From NCBI RefSeq assembly GCF_043290135.1, contig NW_027464588.1, positions 1,933,501-1,997,500 on the forward strand: a stretch of 64,000 bases of DNA, given 5' to 3'. This DNA comes from Rhipicephalus microplus (taxonomy: Eukaryota > Arthropoda > Arachnida > Ixodida > Ixodidae). Both the position numbers and the translations under genes were made by a program. The notes under the pieces were generated by a model. It ran no database searches, was not told where the DNA came from, and saw nothing but the letters and a program-made list of their open reading frames with translations. Position 1 is the first letter of the stretch; every line of letters begins with the position of its first letter. Of this stretch, positions 33,497 to 45,358 are shown in pieces.

Positions 33497-33690
33497 GGCT
33501 GTGGCGGCTGCGTTTTCGATGGAGGCGAAAATGCTGAAGGCTCGTGTGCTGACATTCGGGTGGACGTTACAAAACCCCAGGTGGTCGAAATTTCCGAAGC
33601 CCTCCACTCAGGCGTCTCTCATAAACACATGGTGGTTTTGGGACGTTAAACTTCACATATCAAGAAATCAATCAATCAATGAATCAATCC
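33497..33690 (+). mobile_element. Ruka SINE, sense, 5'-truncated, beside a splice acceptor
   Basis: GGCGGCTGCGTTTTCGATGG through CCCCAGGTGGTCGAAATTTCC to GGGACGTTAAAC, with an (AATC)n tail ending near 33690. Most of the tRNA-like head is lost. The tail ends 23 bp before the first base of P450 exon 7. Confidence 0.85.
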
Positions 33691-33713
33691 ACTTTTTTAC
33701 CTTGTATGTGCAG

Positions 33714-33838
33714 AGAGCACCACATTCCTCGGGCGCTTGATGAAGCCTCTGACTTGGATTTCACTGCTAGCAGAGAACCACCTCATGGTGACTCGACGGA
33801 TGGCTGAGATAGTTGAGACTAGAATAAAGAACTGTTCG
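33714..33838 (+). CDS. P450 exon 7
   Basis: The acceptor is GTATGTGCAG and the donor GTGAGT. After completing a split Gln codon it encodes STTFLGRLMKPLTWISLLAE and then MVTRRMAEIVETRIKNCS, the F-G loop and helix G. The AG two bases further on would shift the frame, so 33714 is the start. Confidence 0.9.
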
Positions 33839-35069
33839 GTGAGTGACACGTGCTTCACTGACGCTGACTCATGGTGTTTCGTGACGTGTGTGGGCTTTTT
33901 CAGTGAAATAATACACTGTTCTCTTAACGCTGAGGCGCCACTACTTGCGCAGCCACTTCTCGAAGTTCTTCGATCCCCCGGCATAAAATTCTGGAACTTC
34001 TATTTTTTCGGTCAACAGACTCATATGTATTAGTAAACTACTTGAATTCAGAAACCTTGGTGTATCAGTAACCCCAATGTGCTGTTAAAATCACTACCCA
34101 AAGAAAACTGTGTGTTTAGAAAAAGTGGGTAAAGATTCAGAGAACTAAGTACTCTACTATGGGAGGGATGAAGCCGTCCCGTGGGCAAGTCAACGGAATG
34201 GTGTTGACAACTGAGATAACTGAACGCAAAAACTTTGGTCTGTCTTGCACACGAATCGGCCACTCGGTCAAAGTTTCAGCACTTGGTGAATGCCCAGCCA
34301 TATTGAACTGGTGGCTGCGTTCTAACTTTTGAATACTGTCGATAAATAGCCAAATATTACTCTTATCTGAGACGCGACATAAATACGTCAGTATTAGGTG
34401 GTCTGTTCTTTTACTAGAATATACCAATATACGTAATTCTAAAGACTCTAGCGTTTCTTAGGCTGCGTTGAAAATGTGACGTTGTGCACGAAAGACCGCT
34501 GGCAGAAGACTACCGTTTTGAAATATTTTTTTTGCAGAGAAACACGCAGATACACGGCCAATTTTTAAAGCAGAGGTGCTAAGCTCAAGGCTTGCCATGT
34601 GTCGCAGATGAAAAATTATCAGTGTGATGAACCAACACGCATTCAGTCAGCGCCAAAGCATCAAGTACAGAGAAGCGGTAACGAGTGGCCCCTAATTGGT
34701 GTTCGTCCTCCATGCGCTTTCTTGCCAATATTTTTAAAGGACCAATGTTGCGAGCCTTTGAATTTCTGTGGCACATGGTTGCTGTAGGAGCTTCGCAGGA
34801 GACATGGTATGATCAAGGCGTGAAAAAGACAGAATGCGAGATAATAGGTACAGAGAGAGAAAGAGGAAAAAAAAGGTCTTAGAGAGAGCTGGAGAAAAAA
34901 GACACAATAAAGGGTACACGGAGAGGAAAAATAAAACATAGAATGATAGAGAGACAAGTACACATTGAAAGAAAGAAATTGAAAGGCTCTGAGAAAAAAA
35001 AAGGTGAGAAAGAGCGAAAATGGCCATACCATGCAGTATGATATAGCTAGTTGTGGGAAGCACATATTT

Positions 35070-35302
35070 ATTGATACGTGGGGTTTAACGTCCCAAAACC
35101 CCCGTATCGTTATGAGAGACACCGTAGTGAAGGGTTACGGAAATGTCGACGACCTGGGGTTCTTTAACGTGCACCCAAATCTGAGCACACGGGCCTACAA
35201 CATTTCCGCCTCCATCGGAAATATAGCCGCCGCAGCCGGGATTCGATCCCGCGACCTGTGGGTCAGCAGCCGAGTATCCTAGTCACTAGACCACCACGGC
35301 GG
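35070..35302 (-). mobile_element. Ruka SINE, antisense, near full length
   Basis: Runs from GTGGGGTTTAACGTCCCAAAA to the inverted tRNA-like head (GGGATTCGATCCCGCGACC as inverted B box, then GACCACCACGGCGG). Intact Pol III A and B boxes make it one of the better copies. Confidence 0.9.
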
Positions 35303-35317
35303 AGTGTGGAAAGCATA

Positions 35318-35746
35318 GAGTTTCCTAAAATTAGCTAGAGGGGACTCAGGCGCTGTGATCGTTCAGCGACCATGACAATGATGGGTAGTACATGGATTCG
35401 CATAGTCTTCGTACTTGCGGGCGGGAATCACACTTGTGGCTTCGCTTGTGGCCGTGTTTCGGTTTTGTTTTGAAGAAAAAGAATGAACCCTTTGGAATTT
35501 CAGTACCCGATTAGAAATGGTAAAAATAAAAGATTAAAGTGGTGAAGCGCAACCGCTTAACATTCACTGATTTTTGTTTCGTGACAGAGCAGTTCCAAAC
35601 CACACGAACACACACAGAGCTAGAAGTACGAAGATTAGACAAATCTGTGTACTATCTATCATTTTCATGCTCGCTGAAGTGCCATGCGTTGCAGCTCCCA
35701 TAGACAGTAGTGTCAGAGTTTCCTCTAGTGTATATTTAGGAAACTC
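35318..35746. mobile_element. 429-bp MITE-like element, TA-flanked
   Basis: Ends are GAGTTTCCTAAAATTAGCTAGAGG and the inverse of CCTCTAGTGTATATTTAGGAAACTC, each beside TA. The first bases are shared with the 893-bp element at 30743, so both probably use one transposase. It contains no ORF of note. The core matches the degraded copy at 9665-10060. Confidence 0.75.
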
Positions 35747-36066
35747 TATGGTGGGAAGGAGACAGGAGAGAGGGTTAATGTCTACTTAATGCATTAAGGC
35801 ATTAATTGAGGCATTATAGTCTACTAAGTGCCTACTTAAGAGCCAGCTAGGTGCGCAGAAGATCTGGTTAGACTCAGCCTTGTGCTATTTTGTGCAAAAT
35901 ACGCTGTTTTGCGGATAACGACACCTGGATGAAATAAAGGCACTGGGCACCAAATGCAGCTGACGCTTTCTTTGCCCTTTCTTTGCTCATATCGTCATGC
36001 GGGGGCTGAAGGAGCAGATTTTTGATATGGCACTTTCGCTTAAGATGTACTTTCTCTACCATGCAG

Positions 36067-36154
36067 TATCGAAGACATGACATTCTGCAGCATCTTCTCG
36101 ATACAGAGTATGCTGAAATCAAAACTCGAGAAACAGTCACCAAGAAAGAAAATG
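36067..36154 (+). CDS. P450 exon 8
   Basis: The acceptor is ACCATGCAG and the donor GTGAGT. It encodes YRRHDILQHLLDTEYAEIKT and then a Lys/Glu-rich end, the G-I connection (compare RRDILQLLLDA in the family). 29 codons plus one base. Confidence 0.9.
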
Positions 36155-36419
36155 GTGAGTTATTTACATCTCTACTGGCTCGTATGGCATGCAATTAGGA
36201 GCGTATATATGTTTGAAATAAACAACAAGCTAGATCGAATAAGATAAAAAAGAAAAAATGCCCCCATATCTCCGGAAGCAATCATGACGAAATGCGAATG
36301 CATTGCGTAGCGTCTATAATGGCGTGTCACACGTTAGAACCCAACGTTAGAAGAATAATGTTTTTTTCTTTCTCACACCATGCAGTCAATAGCGTAGTTA
36401 ATCGCACGTAGCGTTTTTC

Positions 36420-36600
36420 TGTCGATGCGTCCGTCTGTGTGACTGTCTATGCGTCAATATGCCCGTCTGTGCGTGCGTCTGTTCGTGCGTCCGTCCCTGC
36501 GTTCGCCCATGCATCCGCCCCTGCATTCGTTCATGCGTCCATACATGCATCCATTATTCGCCCTACTGAATCTAATTCACTCCGTGAATATGCTCTGATT
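36420..36600 (+). repeat. inverted-arm family copy, core plus right arm
   Basis: A degenerate GCGTCCGTC core is followed by CCTACTGAATC...TTCACTCCGTGAATATG, the same right-arm type as at 17350 and 18420. It ends about 60 bp before P450 exon 9. Confidence 0.55.
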
Positions 36601-36658
36601 TTTTCGTCAGGTGTGTCATTTTTTCTTTTCCGCTCTTTATTTTTTTTTTCACTACCAG

Positions 36659-36728
36659 GACGAATGAAAACCAGGCCACTAACGACCTTGGAAGTAACCA
36701 ACTGTGCGACCACAATATTCGTTGCAGG
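36659..36728 (+). CDS. P450 exon 9 (start of helix I)
   Basis: The acceptor is CACTACCAG and the donor GTGAGT. It encodes RMKTRPLTTLEVTNCATTIF and then VAG. The exon ends inside the oxygen-binding AGxET motif. Confidence 0.92.
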
Positions 36729-36807
36729 GTGAGTAGGGGCGCGCACACACAGCGCAGCAGTGCAGTTCACATGTTCATCCTGCCTTAGTATAAACGTTAC
36801 AAGCAAG

Positions 36808-37018
36808 TTCTACTACTACTATTATACTACTACTACTACTACTACTAATACTACTGCTACTACCACTTAGCACTTGTACTACTACTATTATTACTACTAT
36901 TATTACTACTACTAGAACAACTAATACTAATACTATTATAACTTGCCACTTATTCTACTACTACTGCTACTACTACTACTACTACTGCTACTACTACTAC
37001 TACTACTACTACTACTAT
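36808..37018. repeat. degenerate (CTA)n/(ATT)n microsatellite
   Basis: CTA triplets with ATA, GCT and ATT variants over about 210 bp. Confidence 0.9.
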
Positions 37019-38231
37019 GGAGGAACCTTGATATAACAGGATCAATAAAATCGGAAACCTCCTTATATTCTATATTTCTTAAATGCAAAATTTAAGTTTT
37101 TAGGCAGATATACATATTCACAAAAGGCTTCTTTTTGCGGGAAGGTTATATTATTATGTTTACACAACTAATTATGTTTATATAACAAATTTTTAATAAC
37201 GTAAAAGTTAGGTTTTTTATTTACCTGAAACCCGGTGAACACGTCTTTGGTGGCGCTGGTGAAGACATGTCTGACAAAACTAGCAGCTCTTCAGTGTACG
37301 AATACGACCGATGAACGAAGCTACTCGAAAATGGGACGCAAATGACCATGCACCTGATCTCGCTGCTGGCTTTCATGAAGATGGTAGGTTGGGGAGAGCA
37401 TCTGCTGGGCTCAGAGGCGGGACTGACTGAGCACAGCAGCAGTGTGTGACGCGCGCGGCGCAGCACGTGGCGTCGGCGCCGCGCGCCGGCCGCGCTCACC
37501 TGCTGTTTCGCTCGGCGCGCTTGGCCGGTGCTGGAAGCTTCACGCGGTGACGACGGTGAAGTGCCAGCCTAAAGGACTCCGCACCTAAAAACCGCCACTA
37601 TAGTGTGGACGATTAGTTCGGAGGCAGATTGTACTATCAGTTCATCATTGCTTCATATGCGCAATCAAAGTGCAATGAAGCTTCGTTGCTGATGCGCCTC
37701 TTTCCTGCCGTCTAGTGTTCTTGAATGTAACTCGGCGCAAGCACCACGCTTTGCGACCATAGTAGTTTATTCGCTTCAGGCTTGGAAGATCAGGACTTTT
37801 GCCTTTATTGTTTGTGTTAATTTGTAGAACGTTTGCTGCACACTAACATAGGAGAGTTTTTAGAGCAACATTGGCCATATTAATAGGCGACCGGGTTCAG
37901 GTGACGATAAAGTATACTAGAATTGTCAGCACACGTAAGTCATTTCGAGCATCTACAAACATTTAGGTCATTCATACACATAGAAAGAACTGGACCAACA
38001 ATACCTCTTGGATATACGCACGCCTCTATGAAAGTTCTTTTTTTAATTGACAAGTAGTTTTCAATTTGGCCGTGCTGATAGTGATGATCTAGTCTAGGTA
38101 ATATTTCAGGAGACTTGGGCATTTGCCACGAATACCACAAGTTTTAAGCTTTTTTAAGTAATATGAGATGTCAGATGCATGCTTTAGAGTAAAATCAATG
38201 CAAAGACCAATGAATATGTGTTTTTCAAAAC

Positions 38232-38364
38232 GATTGATTGATTGATATGTGGGGTTTAACGTCCCAAAACCACCATATGATTATGAGAGACGCCGTAGTG
38301 GAGGGCTCCGGAAATTTTGACCACCTGGGATTCTTTAACGTGCACCCAAATCTGAGCACACGGG
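38232..38364 (-). mobile_element. Ruka SINE body, antisense, truncated
   Basis: (GATT)n then GTGGGGTTTAACGTCCCAAAA through AAATCTGAGCACACGGG. The tRNA-like head is missing. Confidence 0.85.
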
Positions 38365-38749
38365 TTTTTCAAAACGTGATAAAATAAATTCGTTTTTTCA
38401 TAGGGCTAATTAAGTTTAAATGCACTTCTTAGATCGACTGGGTTATAGAGATATCATTTTGTTTATAGAAATGATTTAGACATATCAGGTTCTCCAACCC
38501 TCTGGGTAATAAAATAAATTGTGGAAATGGGCCTGTATTCCATCTTTCTATCATGAACGCTTCATTTTTTGGACAGCACCTTCCTGAGAAAGACAGCACT
38601 CTACAAAGAGAGATTTAAAGAAATAGAGAAATATTGCTAAAGACTATAGGACGTATACATTATTTAAGAAAAAAAGCATGTCCTCCGCACTGCAATGCTA
38701 ACTAATATTCAAGCGAAAAAAAAAAAAACAACTGGCTTTATTTCAAAGT

Positions 38750-39745
38750 TCGTCAGTGCATGCACCAAGTAAAGGGACTTTTCGCTCTCCTGGCCATCGC
38801 GATGATGGGATCGATACCAAAGTTTTTATGGAAAAACATGGCTGTATTGCGAGCATAACTCTTTAGTCATAACATGACTATCATGACATGTATGTCATAA
38901 GTGTTATAATTTACATTTCATGGTCTTGCTGCTCTTGCGGTGGTTTTGTTCTCATGACATGTTGCAAAACTGGTATGGTATGACATGACTGCATGGTGAC
39001 CACAATAACAAACCTTAACATTAAAATTATGGCATGCATGTCATGTAAGTCATGACTCATGACTACACGCCACGCTCATGGCACGTTTGCAGTCTTTTCG
39101 CTTGCTTCACATATACCAAATTTGGCATTACGGGATGTAAATGAATGACGAAGTTAAGTGATTGGTGCAAACATGATAATCATGAGATGCGTGTGATGTA
39201 ACAACATGACTACACACTACACTCATGATGCACTCGCGGCCGTTTCGCTAGCTTCACATATACGAAATTTGGTATCACGAGATGTGAATAGACGACGAAG
39301 GTAAATGGCACGTCCAAACATGATACTCATGAGATGCGGTAATGTAAAAACTTTATTACATGCCACACTCATCATGCGCCCGCGGCTGTTTCGCTTGTCT
39401 CACATACACCGAATTTGATATTAAGGTACATGAATGAATGGCAGAGGTATCTGACTGGTGCAAACATGATAATCATGAGATGCATGCAATCTAACAACGT
39501 GACAGCATATGCGCTCACGGCTGCTATATAGCTCCACATATACCAAATTTGGTATCACGTGCCGTGAATAGACAACGAAGGTAATTGGCATGTCCAAATA
39601 TGATAATCAGGACATGGAAGTCATGCACGGCATAACTCATCTCCGCCTCGTAACGTTGCACTGATGTTAAAGTGACAAATCAACCTTCCTGATTCGTGCT
39701 ACTCATATGATCGATTCCCGCTGTACGTGGGATCTGCCAATTTTT
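38750..39745 (+). repeat. 145-bp-monomer repeat family, sense copy 2
   Basis: Several diverged tandem monomers share CTCGCGGCCGTTTCGCTA, CACATATACCAAATTTGGTA, ATGAATGACGAAG and CATGATAATCATGA. They are preceded by a unique-looking leader (CTGGCCATCGCGATGATGG) and end with ATTCCCGCTGTACGTGGGAT then CTGCCA. Many motifs are palindromic (ACCAAATTTGGT, CATGACATG). No ORF is conserved between copies. Confidence 0.75.
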
Positions 39746-39902
39746 AGGCTTGAAAAATCAGATAAAATAACAAACGATTGGGTTGAATGAGCAATAAAGT
39801 GTTGCCCATACGTGGTGATTACAAGTAATGTTTTTTTCATTGTAAGAAATGAGAATTACAGTTCAAGATTACATGCATCTTCTTGTGGCACACCGCATGC
39901 AG

Positions 39903-40011
39903 GAATGAAACCATAGCGTCGGCGCTCAGTTATCTGACATTTGTCCTCGCCAAGTACCTGGATGTCCAAGATAAAGTGCGCCAAGAAGTCATCGATACAA
40001 TTTCTGATCAG
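39903..40011 (+). CDS. P450 exon 10 (helix I to J)
   Basis: The acceptor is CGCATGCAG and the donor GTAATT. Completing the Gly codon, it reads NETIASALSYLTFVLAKYLD and then VQDKVRQEVIDTIS. The G-N-E-T part finishes the AGxET proton-relay motif. Confidence 0.95.
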
Positions 40012-40331
40012 GTAATTTATTTTATTTTATTTATTCATAAACTGCAATTATAACCCAAGTTTTCAGCAGGGTACAGTTAGAGCGGAAGTGTACACTTCGA
40101 CAAAAAAACTTAGTGGTTTGAAGCAAGGATCATATATAGCGCACAATAAGGCTAAGCATCACGTTAAAGATAAACCAAAACTGCAGGTGTGCAGAAGTCA
40201 TCTTTAAGCATCGTTGCGAAACAACTTCCCTATTATGTTGGTTCCACTCATTAGGTGTGCAAATCTGGCCTTTTCTTTTTGCATGTAGTTGCATCACTTG
40301 ATAATTTTCTTTCATTCTCCCATTCTGCTTC

Positions 40332-40577
40332 GCCCCGCCGCGGTGGTCTAGTGGCTAAGGTACTCGGCTGCTGACCCGCAGGTCGCGGGTTCGATTCCCG
40401 GCTGCGGCGGCTGCATTTCCGATGGAGGCGGAAATGTTGTAGGCCCGTGTGCTCAGATTTGGGCGCACGTTAAAGAACCCCAGGTGGTCAAAATTTCCGG
40501 AGCCCTCCACTACGGCGTCTCTCATAATCATATAGTGGTTTTGGGACGTTAAACCCCACAAATCAATCAATCAATCC
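40332..40577 (+). mobile_element. Ruka SINE, sense, full length
   Basis: The tRNA-like head has GTGGTCTAGTGGCTAAGG (A box region) and GGGTTCGATTCCCGG (B box). It is followed by the body (CCCCAGGTGGTCAAAATTTCC, GGGACGTTAAACCCC) and an (AATC)n tail. It is about 245 bp and the best-preserved copy here, so it is useful as the in-window reference for the others. Confidence 0.92.
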
Positions 40578-42531
40578 CATTCTGCTTCGCTGTCCACTCT
40601 CCCCCGAACCCCCATTTATTCTAAGCCACATAATGAGACCACTGTAGGCGGTGTTAAGCATGGTTAGTTGGTCGATTAGTTTCTCAAAACCTTGGAAAAC
40701 CTGTACCAGTTTTTCATTCGTTTTTACTCTACACCTGCATACCTTTGCGCGTGAACGCTGCAATTTGAAAAAAAGTTTACATTTACATGTACCGTTTGTG
40801 CGTGCGCGCCATTTCTCAAATGCGCAGTAACCTTTGCATATTGAGGAAATTGAGAAGCGCTGCTAAATTATGTTCCATAGCCAGTTAGAAACGAAATTAA
40901 AACGAAGGGTCGTGAAGCACGAGCAACTGCCACGGACGCTGGCACGTTCAGTTAGCTCTGATCCGTACACGTAGCCAGATTTCCAGTCCTGGATCCTTTC
41001 TTCGTGTTTACTTCTGGTGCCGTAAGCCAGACGTGAACAAGGGACCTTTCGTATTGGAACCAACTCAACGAGAAAACGCCCGCTGCTGTTGCTCCTGCGC
41101 CACGCTGCTTCATTCCTTTTCATTTGTAACGTAGGTGACACCAAGGTTATGCAAGCAATATTCCACACATTTTTTCAGAAGCATGCTTCGAGATCAACTA
41201 TACGGAAGTCAAAGAGCCGTCCCGGGCATACGGTGGTGTGCGTAAAATGTATTTTCATTGTATCACGTGCGCAGTCGCACTAGTAATTGAGATATGAAAG
41301 AGAATAAATTCATAGGCAGGAAATATACGGTTTTGTATTACTCATCACAAAAAGATATAGAAAGATGGCGCCCAGGACTCTTGATAAATATTTCACATTT
41401 AAGAGTGGTCCTAGTTTATCCCGAGCTTACTTTTAAGGCGGTATACCCATAAACTATTGTGCCAGTGTGGATCATTAGATTCTTTCTTAAGCACGTGTTG
41501 CCAAGTGCGAAGTGAGCCGGTGTATTGTGTTTTTCTTTTTGTACACACCGTTGCACGCCTTCCGAGTGCACCACAAAAGAATTCGTAGGCCCCTTAAACT
41601 AATATGTTACCGCACGCTCATCTACTCATGGAACAACTTTTTGCCAGTCAAATCGGAAGGGAAGCTTGGTTAATTTATGCTGATAAGAATTACTTGGTTT
41701 GCTGGATACCAAGCTTGGACCAAGCATTTCATCATGTAGAAGACTTGCTAAAAGCAAGGAAACAAAATAATAATATGCTCCTTTTGAAAAGACGTGAAGC
41801 ATCAGAAGCTGCATTAGGTGTTGCACAAGAATGATCTTTCCAATTAATACAATTTATGTTTGTTTTTATCGCAAAGTGATAGAAAGAAAAAAAGAAAGAA
41901 AGAAAAAGGAAAAGAAATGAAGAAAGAAAGACAAAAATAAAAAAAAGAGAGAGAAAGAAAGTTTATCACAATTTGTTCATCTATAAGCGTAAAAGATTGA
42001 CAAGGGCTGTCAAGGACTACCGCCACAATACGGCTGTCGTCAAGGAGATGCGATTTAGGCAAGCGCAAGCTCGGATCGTGTGGCTAGCGCTGACGCTGTG
42101 GCTTGCTTGCTTGACTGCTTCGTCGTCGTCCCGTATTGTTTATTGCAAAAAAAGGAAAAGTAGACGGACAGCCTAAAAGACAGAGCGCGCAAATACGGGT
42201 ACAAGAAGAAATTCAGGACACCACAAAGTTCCTCCTTTTTGGTTCGTGTTTGCACACCCTGCCTGTTTTATAATACGTACCAACCAAGGAGGTTCGGTAC
42301 CAACCAGAGAGCTCTGTAACACGAATAGGTAAGGCTTGCCACAATTTTTCCGTAAGGCAAGAACAATGGATGGATGAAAAACTTTTTTGGCATCCAGAGG
42401 GATTCTACCCCCGTTTTATAGAGGTAGGATCGCGGGCCGCTCCCACGTAGGGACGGGGAGGTCTTGCCTCACCACCGCATCGTGGGCCTTCAGAGATTCT
42501 GATTTATTTTGTCACACTGTTTCTCGTGCAG
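40578..42531 (+). other. distal part of intron 10 of the P450 gene
   Basis: Purine-rich GAAA tract at 41880-41965 and a LINE 3' end at 42366-42490. The remainder is unrecognised. Confidence 0.5.
42366..42490 (-). mobile_element. LINE 3' end, antisense, short
   Basis: ATGGATGGATGAAAAACTTTTTTGG followed by GCTCCCACGTAGGGACGGGGAGG is the same family as 54528-54620 (GAGTGAGAAAAACTTTATTATGG, then ACTCCCACATGGGGACCAGAAGG). It abuts the exon 11 acceptor region. Confidence 0.6.
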
Positions 42532-42623
42532 GACAAACTGGACTTCGAAACTCTCATGAAAAGACTGAATTACCTCGAACAAGTTATCAGCGAGACATTG
42601 CGGCTCTACCCTCCAGGTCTCAC
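42532..42623 (+). CDS. P450 exon 11 (helix K)
   Basis: The acceptor is CTCGTGCAG and the donor GTAAGC. It encodes DKLDFETLMKRLNYLEQVIS and then ETLRLYPPGLT. ETLR is the invariant ExxR motif that stabilises the core. Confidence 0.95.
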
Positions 42624-44247
42624 GTAAGCTGGCCTTTAACTAGGGTCCCTAGAATATTCTTTAACCATTCCGAGAGCTTTCGTCGTAGACGAAAATATAG
42701 TACATAAATGATCTCGCTCCCCCATCTTCTGTTTACAGAAAAGCTGTTACGAAAAGCTCCAGAAACGAAATTCGCCCGTCCTATAGGTATGCGAAAATTC
42801 TTAAAGCGCATGTGCAACAAAATATTGGGAGAGCTGCACTGCTCCGCACTGGTCCTACAAAAAGGAAGAAGGTAACACACGGGCCGCCAATACATATAGA
42901 GATCTCTCAATCTACGCAACCAAAAAAAGAAAAAGCCACCTGCATCTTCCCATGGGGGAGAACTGGAGTAAATGCGTCGTAGAGTATCACACGAATGTTG
43001 CCTAATTGGGAGTGGTTTGGGATTGCTTAATTGTCATTTCATCGTTATTATCCTTATTTATTGAATGAAGGACAGGCGTTGACTTCAACGAGTGGTGGGA
43101 CGCTAATGTTGGGTTTTGCCCCCTGTTGGTTGAAGTTTAGTGCACTATATTGTATAGGCACTATAGTTGAAAGTACTGTGGCTTCCGTGGCATGTACTCG
43201 AGTCAAGCAACATGTAAAGTCAAGCGAAAGCCAATTAAGAACGTCCTCCACTGAATTTCAAACGCGCGATCCAGCGCCTACAAAGACGGACTGGCCAGTG
43301 AATGGTTGTGCAGCGCAAGCAGTCAGTTTTTACTAGCAGACACTGCCTGCATCAGCCTGCACACACTATGTGTGTGTGTTAGAACCTCAAGTTAGAACCT
43401 CAACTCCACCTAAACACGACAGGTGTCGCCATCAGCAGTGTCAATGTGCAATGCAGGGAAGCTCGCTTGCGAATAAGAAAATAGTCTATTCGCTCTCTGT
43501 CTCTTGCTAGCTCGGACTAACAAATTAGCCTCAGCCACTCATAGAAATTTGAGCTGCTGTCAAACAGCCCTTAGGCGACGCTGGCATTTACGGGCAAGCA
43601 AGCACTGACATTGCAAACTTGCAGCCTGTGCGGCTTATTTCATCAAGCGTGGCTCATGCGTGACCATAACGCGAAACAAGACGACCACTAGGTAAGCCTT
43701 TTAAGAGGTGTGCATTTCAAACTGACCCTTATGCATTCGTACGAGATGACTTGAAGGTGGAGGTGATCTTTTAACTGGTTTAGCACTGCCTCTGTGTACG
43801 ACCCACGTTTACCCAAGCTATAGATTTCTGGTGAAGAAGTGATACGTGACGTTCTGTGATGTGACTCCACAGTGACGCCATCTCGTTGTGCTCATTTGTT
43901 TAATCACTCGTGTTAATACCGGAAAAAAGGGATGTAGATGGTCAATTTTCGCGTTTGCTAAGGTACTTAAGACTTTCGCCTTAATATTTGAGAAAGCCTT
44001 CAAGCAATAATCGGGATAAACTCAATGGTGATGGGGTCGCATGTTTCATCTTAGCTGCTTTACCATCTGTACGGAATGATTGCCTGATTTATTTTTTTGC
44101 GTCTATTTCTGCCTTCATTGATGTAAAAGGGTACCAGGTTACCGAGAGCTTACTTCTGTGCTTCTGGAGTGCATTGCACACTTTATGCGCATCAGAGTGC
44201 TGGCGAAGTCTATACCCTTAAAATAGCGTTGTCTGTGCCACGTGCAG
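42624..44247 (+). other. intron 11 of the P450 gene
   Basis: No transposon domain or RNA gene is recognised. Confidence 0.4.
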
Positions 44248-44388
44248 CTTCGTGACGAGGCAAGCCAAAGAGGACTTCGCCTACAAAGGCACGCTGTTCA
44301 AGGCCGGGACGTGCTTCATGGTGCCGCTATACCAGATCCAGAGGGACCCGCGTTTCTGGCCCGACCCTCTGCAATTCAACCCTGACAG
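44248..44388 (+). CDS. P450 exon 12 (PERF region)
   Basis: The acceptor is CCACGTGCAG and the donor GTGGCG. It encodes FVTRQAKEDFAYKGTLFKAG and then QRDPRFWPDPLQFNPDR. The PxxFxPDRF motif is split at the last Arg, with Phe supplied by exon 13. Confidence 0.93.
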
Positions 44389-45097
44389 GTGGCGTAGTGT
44401 TTTTCTTGACGATTTGCATGAGCCTCGAGCTTCCTTAGCCGACTTGAGCAGCAGCTGTAAGGTAAAAAATGATCTAGAACTTCATTTGATAAAACTCCGA
44501 TTCGTGTCAGCTGGTTTGATATAAAGTGCCAGCTAAGCTCAAGTCCTTCGCTTTGAATAAAGTCGAAAGCATTCATCGAATGTCTCATTATTCGTACTAA
44601 GCTGAAATGAACGCCTTATTATAGCGAAAGACTACCATAGACGTCTCTGTGTCTGAAAAGCCACATGGTATCGAGCGCGTGCCATCCTAATCAATCTGTG
44701 TCTAGCTAGCTGGGCACGTCTGTTACTGTGAGCTTGATTGTGGTATTTGTTGCATAAATAGCCGAAAGCTAACGCTCTCCTTCATCACTTCTCTTGTTAT
44801 TTCTTCGCGCAAGAACGGTAGCTTTCTTGTGGTTTTTGTTTGAACGTGAACAAACTAGCTCAGTAACATGCTCTTCTAGACAATTAGACACACCAGAACA
44901 GAACGTCCGCCTGATTATGCCGGGCAATAACATTGCGAACAGACACGAATTCAGTGAGGCGATGGGTGTAAGCCTTACACACGGGTGAACGTCGGCCGCC
45001 CAGAGTCGCTCTTGGTCGCCATTCACAAATGGTCGCATGATCAGCGCTAGTCACATGCGTGAATGAGAGTTCAGTGTTTCGGCGCCTGCTCTTCCAG
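44389..45097 (+). other. intron 12 of the P450 gene
   Basis: No repeat or gene is recognised. Confidence 0.4.
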
Positions 45098-45260
45098 GTT
45101 CGCCCCCGAAAACGAAGCTCAGCTGGTAAAGACGGCGTATATGCCTTTCGGCGTGGGGCCGCGAAACTGTGTGGGCAAAAGCATGGCCATGCTGACGCTG
45201 AAGCTGGCGATGGCGAAGCTGCTGCTCAAGTACCACCTTGAGCTCGGCCCTTCGCAAAAG
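45098..45260 (+). CDS. P450 exon 13 (heme-binding loop)
   Basis: The acceptor is CTCTTCCAG and the donor GTAATA. It encodes FAPENEAQLVKTAYM, then PFGVGPRNCVGKSMAM, then helix L. The Cys in RNCVG is the axial heme thiolate. All consensus positions of FxxGxRxCxG are kept. Confidence 0.96.
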
Positions 45261-45290
45261 GTAATAGGTGAAATGCTTTGCTCCATCAAG

Positions 45291-45332
<42 letters not shown>

Positions 45333-45358
45333 GTCGTCGTCGTCGTCGTCGTCGTATC
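45291..45358. repeat. (ATC)n(GTC)n microsatellite near a splice donor
   Basis: ATC triplets become GTC triplets within 70 bp, starting 30 bp past the exon 13 donor. Confidence 0.9.

Larger units (their letters stand above)
33839..36066 (+). other. intron 7 of the P450 gene
   Basis: Contains a diverged 80-bp relative of 6749-6830 at about 34107-34190, a purine-rich tract at 34845-35015, a full antisense Ruka and the TA-flanked MITE. No other gene is seen. Confidence 0.6.
36729..39902 (+). other. intron 9 of the P450 gene
   Basis: Includes a degenerate (CTA)n tract at 36808-37018, a GC-rich island at about 37440-37550 with CGCGCG clusters, a truncated antisense Ruka at 38232-38364 and the long 145-bp-monomer element at 38750-39745. 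No gene is seen. Confidence 0.6.

Noticed and set aside
40332..40420. True tRNA gene
   Set aside because: It has A and B boxes but continues into a SINE body with a tail and recurs many times in the window.
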